Positions 5,534 to 9,237 of a stretch of 9,237 bases of DNA are shown one piece after another; positions within the stretch are counted from its first letter, which is position 1, and each line of letters opens with the position of its first letter. The DNA comes from Solirubrobacteraceae bacterium (lineage in GTDB: Bacteria; Actinomycetota; Thermoleophilia; Solirubrobacterales; Solirubrobacteraceae), in assembly GCA_025928415.1 (NCBI GenBank), contig JAICJK010000062.1, positions 1 to 9,237 of the forward strand. The letters run 5' to 3'. Below the pieces are notes generated by a model, which ran no database searches, was not told where the DNA came from, and saw only the letters and a list, made by a program, of their open reading frames with translations. A program made the position numbers and the translations under genes.

Positions 5534-7098
5534 TCGCGCAGCTCGAGCTCGACCGCCGGCTGGAGCGCGCCGGGCAGGCCGTGGGGTACCTGGCGGCCGG
5601 CCTGCCGATCGCCATCCTCGGCGTCCTGGCGGTCCTGTGCCTCGCGGTCGGCGCCGCGCTCAGCGTGGCCGGCGTCGGCCTCCCGCTGCTGCTGGCCTCC
5701 GCCGCGGCCTGCCGGCGGCTCGTGCGGCTGGACCGCCGCGCCGCCAACCACTTCCTGCACACGCAGATCCCCGCGCTGCCGGGGACGCCGCGCACCACGG
5801 GAAGCCCGTGGCGGCGGTCGCTGGAGCTGCTGTCCGACCGCACGCTGTGGCGCCTGGTCGCGGTGCTGGCGCTCAAGCCGGTGGTCGGGCTCGGGGTGCT
5901 GGTCGTGGGGCTGGCCCCGGTCGTGCTGCTCGCCGAGCTGATCTCGCTCGGGGTGCAGGGGGTCGGCGGCTTCGGCGACGTGGACTACCTCGGGCCGTGG
6001 ACCTTCGGGCCCGTGGTCGGCGTGGCGCTGTGCCTGCTCGCCGTCCCGGCGGCCGTCCTGGTCGTCGCGACGCTGGAGGCGCTGCGCACGGTCATGCGCA
6101 CGATCCTGCGCGCCCTGCTGGTGCCGCGCGCCGCCGCGAGCGGGCCGGTGCGCGAGTTCCTGGCCGAGAGCCTGGGCGACCACTCGGTCGCCATCGCCTA
6201 CTGGCTGCCCGACCGCGACGCCTTCGTCGACGAGGTCGGCCGCCGCGTCGAGCTGCCCGACCCCGGCTCGGGCCGGACCTGGACGGCGGTCGAGCGCGAC
6301 GGCCGCCCGGTCGCCGCGATCGTGCACGACGCCGCCCTCGACACGAGCCGTGAGCTCGTCCACGCGGCCGCGGCGGCGTCCTCGCTGGCCATCGACAACG
6401 AGCGCCTGAAGGCCGATCTGCGCGCCCGCCTGCAGGAGCTGCGCGTCTCCCGCCTGCGGATCGTCGAGGCGGCCGACGCCGCGCGCCGCCGCATCGAGCG
6501 CGACCTGCACGACGGCGCCCAGCAGCAGCTCGTGGCGCTCTCCCTCGAGCTGCGCCTGCTGCGCGCCCGGCTCAAGGACGCCGACGCCGTGCCGCTGGTC
6601 GACGGCATCTCCGACCGCCTGGCGACGGCCCTGGTCGAGCTGCGCGAGCTCGCGCGCGGGATCCACCCGGCGCTGCTGACCGAGCGGGGCCTCGGTCCGG
6701 CGATCGCCGGGCTGGCCGACCGCGTCCCGCTCGCCGTGGACTGCGACGTGCAGGTCGCCGAGCGCCTGCCCGCGCCCGTCGAGGCGGCGGCCTACTTCCT
6801 GGTGGCCGAGGCGCTGACGAACGTCACGAAGTACGCGCAGGCCACGCGCGTCGTGGTGGAGCTCGTCCACGAGCGCGCCCAGCTGCTGGTCCGCGTCGCC
6901 GACGACGGCGTCGGCGGGGTGGTCATCACCGCGGGCAGCGGGCTGCGCGGCCTGCAGGACCGCCTCGCCGCCGTGGACGGCACGCTGTTCATCGACTCCC
7001 CGCCCGGCGCCGGCACGCGCCTGGAGGCCCGGATCCCGTGCGCCGCGCTGCCCGGTGCCGAGGACCCGGCGGCGGTGCTGGACGAGGCGCGGGCGTGA
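5530..7098 (+). CDS. NarL-type sensor histidine kinase with membrane-embedded sensor domain
   Basis: This 522-residue kinase autophosphorylates on His and would pass phosphate to a NarL/FixJ-type response regulator. The N-terminal part (about 12-185) has hydrophobic segments near 18-60, 107-140 and 160-182, matching the actinobacterial 'putative sensor' domain. Residues about 215-290 (AIAYWLPDRDAFVDE through PVAAIVHD) look like a GAF-like module, followed by a coiled-coil-like helix (290-315). The HisKA_3 dimerisation segment carries His327 in RIERDLHDGAQQQ. The ATPase domain shows the N box with Asn431 (EALTNVTKYAQ), DDGVGG at 458-463 and GSGLRGLQDRL at 469-479, so it appears catalytically complete. 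The start is the GTG at 5530, overlapping the DUF4097 stop; its own stop overlaps the start of the binding-lipoprotein gene in the same way. No response regulator gene is present in the window, which is unusual for this class. Confidence 0.93.
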   Translation: MIAQLELDRRLERAGQAVGYLAAGLPIAILGVLAVLCLAVGAALSVAGVGLPLLLASAAACRRLVRLDRRAANHFLHTQIPALPGTPRTTGSPWRRSLELLSDRTLWRLVAVLALKPVVGLGVLVVGLAPVVLLAELISLGVQGVGGFGDVDYLGPWTFGPVVGVALCLLAVPAAVLVVATLEALRTVMRTILRALLVPRAAASGPVREFLAESLGDHSVAIAYWLPDRDAFVDEVGRRVELPDPGSGRTWTAVERDGRPVAAIVHDAALDTSRELVHAAAAASSLAIDNERLKADLRARLQELRVSRLRIVEAADAARRRIERDLHDGAQQQLVALSLELRLLRARLKDADAVPLVDGISDRLATALVELRELARGIHPALLTERGLGPAIAGLADRVPLAVDCDVQVAERLPAPVEAAAYFLVAEALTNVTKYAQATRVVVELVHERAQLLVRVADDGVGGVVITAGSGLRGLQDRLAAVDGTLFIDSPPGAGTRLEARIPCAALPGAEDPAAVLDEARA

Positions 7099-8129
7099 GG
7101 CCCGCCCGCGTCGCCGGCGTCCTGGCGGCGCTGCTCGTGCTGCTGGCCGTCCTGGCCGGCTGCGGCAGCACGACCGTGGTGCGCGAGCCCCCGGTCGTGG
7201 TCACCGGCGGCGACGCGCCGGCGGTGGCCCCGGGAAGCCGGACCCGCGGAGAGGGTGATCAGGTGCGCATCGCGGTGGTCACCCACGGCCCGGCTTCCAG
7301 CCCGTTCTGGGCGATCGTCCGCAACGGGGTGGAGGCCGCCGGGCGCCAGATGGGCGCGGTCGTCACCTACCGCGCGCCCGACATCTACTCGCTCGACCGC
7401 ATGTCCGAGCTCATCGACCAGGCCGTCGCCGGCCGGCCCGACGGCCTGGTGGTCTCCCTGCCCGAGGCGGGGCTCGGGCCGGCGGTCCGCCGGGCGGTCC
7501 GCGCCGGCATCCCGGTCGTGTCGATCAACTCGGGCAGCGACTTCTACAAGCGGCTGGGCGTGCTGGCCCACGTCGGCCAGCCCGAGGACCGCGCCGGCCT
7601 GGCCGCCGGGCGGCGGCTGGCGGCGGCGGGCGTGCGCCGCGCGCTGTGCATCAACCAGGAGATCGGCAACCGCGGCCTGGACGAGCGCTGCCAGGGGCTG
7701 GCCCGCGCGATGCGCGAGGCGGGCGGGAGCTCCGTCGTCATCCGGGTCGACGACCAGAGCGCGGCGACGCCGCGCCGGATCGCCGCGGCGATCCGCGCCC
7801 ACGACATCGAGGGCGCGCTCGCCCTCAACGCCACGACGGGCCTGGAGACCGTCGAGGCGGCCAAGAAGGCGGGCCGCGGGAGCTTCATGCCGATCGGGAC
7901 CTTCGACCTCGGCCCGGACGTGCTCAAGGCCGTCGAGCAGGGCCGGATCCGCTTCGCGGTCGACCAGCAGGCCTACCTGCAGGGCTACCTGCCGGTGGTC
8001 TTCCTCAGCGAGCGGGCGCGCTACGGGCTGTTCCCCGCCCAGGGCGACGTCATCCCCACCGGCCCGAACTTCGTGACGCGCAGGACGGCGGCCAAGGCGC
8101 TCGAGCTCAGCCGGCGCTCGATCCGCTGA
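7095..8129 (+). CDS. periplasmic sugar-binding-type lipoprotein (Peripla_BP_4 family)
   Basis: This encodes a 344-residue lipoprotein. A basic start (RPAR), a Leu/Ala/Val core and the lipobox LAGC put the lipidated Cys at 23; a flexible linker runs to about 55. The rest follows the two-lobe fold of LacI-like/ribose-type binding proteins: VRIAVVTHGPASSPFWAIVRNG (57-78), the strand GLVVSLPEA (117-125), IPVVSINSGSD (139-149), VDDQSAATPRRIAAAI (218-233), IGTFDL (267-272) and the hallmark VDQQAYLQGYLPV (289-301). Cys185 and Cys199 could pair. Such proteins bind sugars or similar small molecules, usually feeding an ABC importer. Here no ATPase or permease gene follows; the next gene is convergent. 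GTG 7095 is chosen for the signal peptide and the GTGA overlap with the kinase gene, with GAGG seven bases upstream. The coupling suggests it presents a ligand to the kinase, which is inference. The ligand is unknown. Confidence 0.92.
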   Translation: MRPARVAGVLAALLVLLAVLAGCGSTTVVREPPVVVTGGDAPAVAPGSRTRGEGDQVRIAVVTHGPASSPFWAIVRNGVEAAGRQMGAVVTYRAPDIYSLDRMSELIDQAVAGRPDGLVVSLPEAGLGPAVRRAVRAGIPVVSINSGSDFYKRLGVLAHVGQPEDRAGLAAGRRLAAAGVRRALCINQEIGNRGLDERCQGLARAMREAGGSSVVIRVDDQSAATPRRIAAAIRAHDIEGALALNATTGLETVEAAKKAGRGSFMPIGTFDLGPDVLKAVEQGRIRFAVDQQAYLQGYLPVVFLSERARYGLFPAQGDVIPTGPNFVTRRTAAKALELSRRSIR

Positions 8130-9237
8130 GCGGCGCCTCGGCGGCGGCGGCCGGGTCGGTCGCGGCCTGGGCGGGGGCCGGGGCCGTCGCCAGGACCGCG
8201 CGCAGCGCCCCGGCGGTCTCCACGAGGGCGTCGTGGCAGGCGGGGCTCACGCCGGTCATGTTCACGAACGCGTGGATCAGCCCGGTGAAGCGGCGCAGGA
8301 CGACGGGGACGCCGGCCTCGCGCAACGCCATGGCGTAGGCCTCGCCCTCGTCGCGCAGCGGGTCGAAGCCCGCGGTGACCACGACGGCCGGCGGCTGGCC
8401 GGCCAGGTCGGTCGCGAGGACCGGGGACATCCGGGCGTCCGCCGTGTCGTCGCCCGGCGTGACGTACTGCTCGGTGAACCAGTCCATCTCCGACCTGGTC
8501 AGGTAGAAGCCCTCGGCGAACATCGAGCGCGAGGGCGCCTCGTGCACCGAGTCGGTCACCGGGTAGATCAGCAGCTGCGCGGCGGGGAGCGGCCCGCCGT
8601 CGCGGGCGGCGAGCTGGCACGCGACGGTGGCCAGGTTGCCGCCCGCGCTGTCGCCGCCGATCGCGATCCGCGCCGGGTCGGCGCCGAGCTCGGAGGCGTG
8701 CTCGGCCGCCCAGCGCAGCGCCGCCATCGTGTCGTCCACCGCCGCCGGGAAGCGGTGCTCCGGCGCCAGGCGGTAGTCCACGGCGAGCACGTGCACCCCG
8801 GCGTGGCGGCACAGCATCCGGCAGACGCCGTCGTGGGAGTCCAGATCGCCGATGACGAAGCCGCCGCCGTGCAGGAAGACCAGCAGCCCGTGCGGGCCGC
8901 CCGGCTCCTCGGGCGCGTAGTGGCGCGCCGGGAGCGGGCCGGCCGGCCCAGGGATCTCCAGGTCGCGCACCGCGCCGACTCCGGCGACGCGCGCCGCCAC
9001 GGCGACGGCCTGGCGCGTGGTGCGCCGGCGGGCCTCGGCCGGCGTCAGCGACTCGACCGGCGGGTCGCCGCGCTTCTCCATCAGCGCCAGCGTGAGCTGG
9101 ATCTCGGGATGCAGGCGTTGCCCGTCGATCACGACCGGCGGCTTGCCCGACAGCCACACCTGCGCGCGGTGGGGCAGGCGGGCCAGGGCGCGCGCGATAC
9201 GGAACTCGGCGCGCTCGCGGATGGTCAGGCGGGGGGC
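8107..9237 (-). CDS. HSL-family alpha/beta hydrolase, carboxylesterase type (5'-partial)
   Basis: This is a hormone-sensitive-lipase-like (alpha/beta hydrolase fold-3) esterase. Counting the first complete codon at the window edge as 1, the oxyanion-hole motif HGGG is at 123-126 (FLHGGGFVIGD), the nucleophile is Ser197 in GDSAGGN, the acid is Asp292 in DPLRDEG and His322 lies in GLIHAF; YRLAPEHRFPAA (155-166) is also typical. No signal peptide is seen in the visible part. A GTG at 9159 could start translation, but the frame stays open for 26 more codons (LTIRERAEFRIARALARLP and on) with good codon use, so the true start is probably beyond the window. The C-terminal ~25 residues are an Ala/Pro-rich tail. 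The stop overlaps the end of the convergent lipoprotein gene by 23 bases. The family acts on short to medium acyl esters; the substrate here is unknown. Confidence 0.92.
   Translation of the reverse strand, partial: APRLTIRERAEFRIARALARLPHRAQVWLSGKPPVVIDGQRLHPEIQLTLALMEKRGDPPVESLTPAEARRRTTRQAVAVAARVAGVGAVRDLEIPGPAGPLPARHYAPEEPGGPHGLLVFLHGGGFVIGDLDSHDGVCRMLCRHAGVHVLAVDYRLAPEHRFPAAVDDTMAALRWAAEHASELGADPARIAIGGDSAGGNLATVACQLAARDGGPLPAAQLLIYPVTDSVHEAPSRSMFAEGFYLTRSEMDWFTEQYVTPGDDTADARMSPVLATDLAGQPPAVVVTAGFDPLRDEGEAYAMALREAGVPVVLRRFTGLIHAFVNMTGVSPACHDALVETAGALRAVLATAPAPAQAATDPAAAAEAPLSGSSAG

Noticed and set aside
1..9237. tRNA, rRNA, CRISPR arrays, transposases, att sites or phage genes
   Set aside because: No clustered direct repeats, terminal inverted repeats, tRNA-like segments or mobile-element protein motifs were seen; base and codon use are uniform, giving no sign of recent transfer.

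Overview
The window is a very GC-rich bacterial stretch (codon third positions are almost always G or C) with frequent GTG/TTG starts and GTGA stop/start overlaps. The content points to a soil-type actinobacterium: a Streptomyces-type secreted SGNH lipase, an actinobacterial membrane-embedded sensor kinase and a small secreted protein with degenerate RTX-like repeats. A Thermoleophilia/Solirubrobacterales member is my best guess, but this is an inference from family content only. I see no tRNA, rRNA, CRISPR, IS element or phage gene.

Layout. The tail of an unidentified plus-strand gene (1-48) converges on a minus-strand gene for a small secreted RTX-like protein (74-727). Across a 149-bp gap, a divergent plus-strand gene encodes a secreted SGNH/GDSL lipase or esterase (877-1671). 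It converges, with a 15-bp gap, on a minus-strand pair: a secreted beta-propeller-like protein (4705-3203) followed by a cytoplasmic two-HKD phospholipase D-like enzyme (3135-1687). A 120-bp divergent control region (4706-4825) separates this pair from a tight plus-strand operon: a membrane-anchored DUF4097 protein (4826-5533), a NarL-type sensor histidine kinase (5530-7098) and a sugar-binding-type lipoprotein (7095-8129). The final gene, on the minus strand, is an HSL-family alpha/beta hydrolase (8107 to the window end). Its 3' end overlaps the end of the lipoprotein gene, and its reading frame is still open at the right edge.

How they may work together. The most distinctive part is the plus-strand operon. 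Two GTGA overlaps couple an extracytoplasmic DUF4097 protein, a kinase and a periplasmic-type binding lipoprotein, with no response regulator and no ABC transporter subunits visible. This suggests the binding lipoprotein serves sensing rather than import, giving a candidate envelope-sensing unit; that is an inference. Around it lie three unrelated hydrolases (SGNH, PLD, HSL), two of which have lipid or ester chemistry in their families. No shared pathway can be shown from sequence alone.
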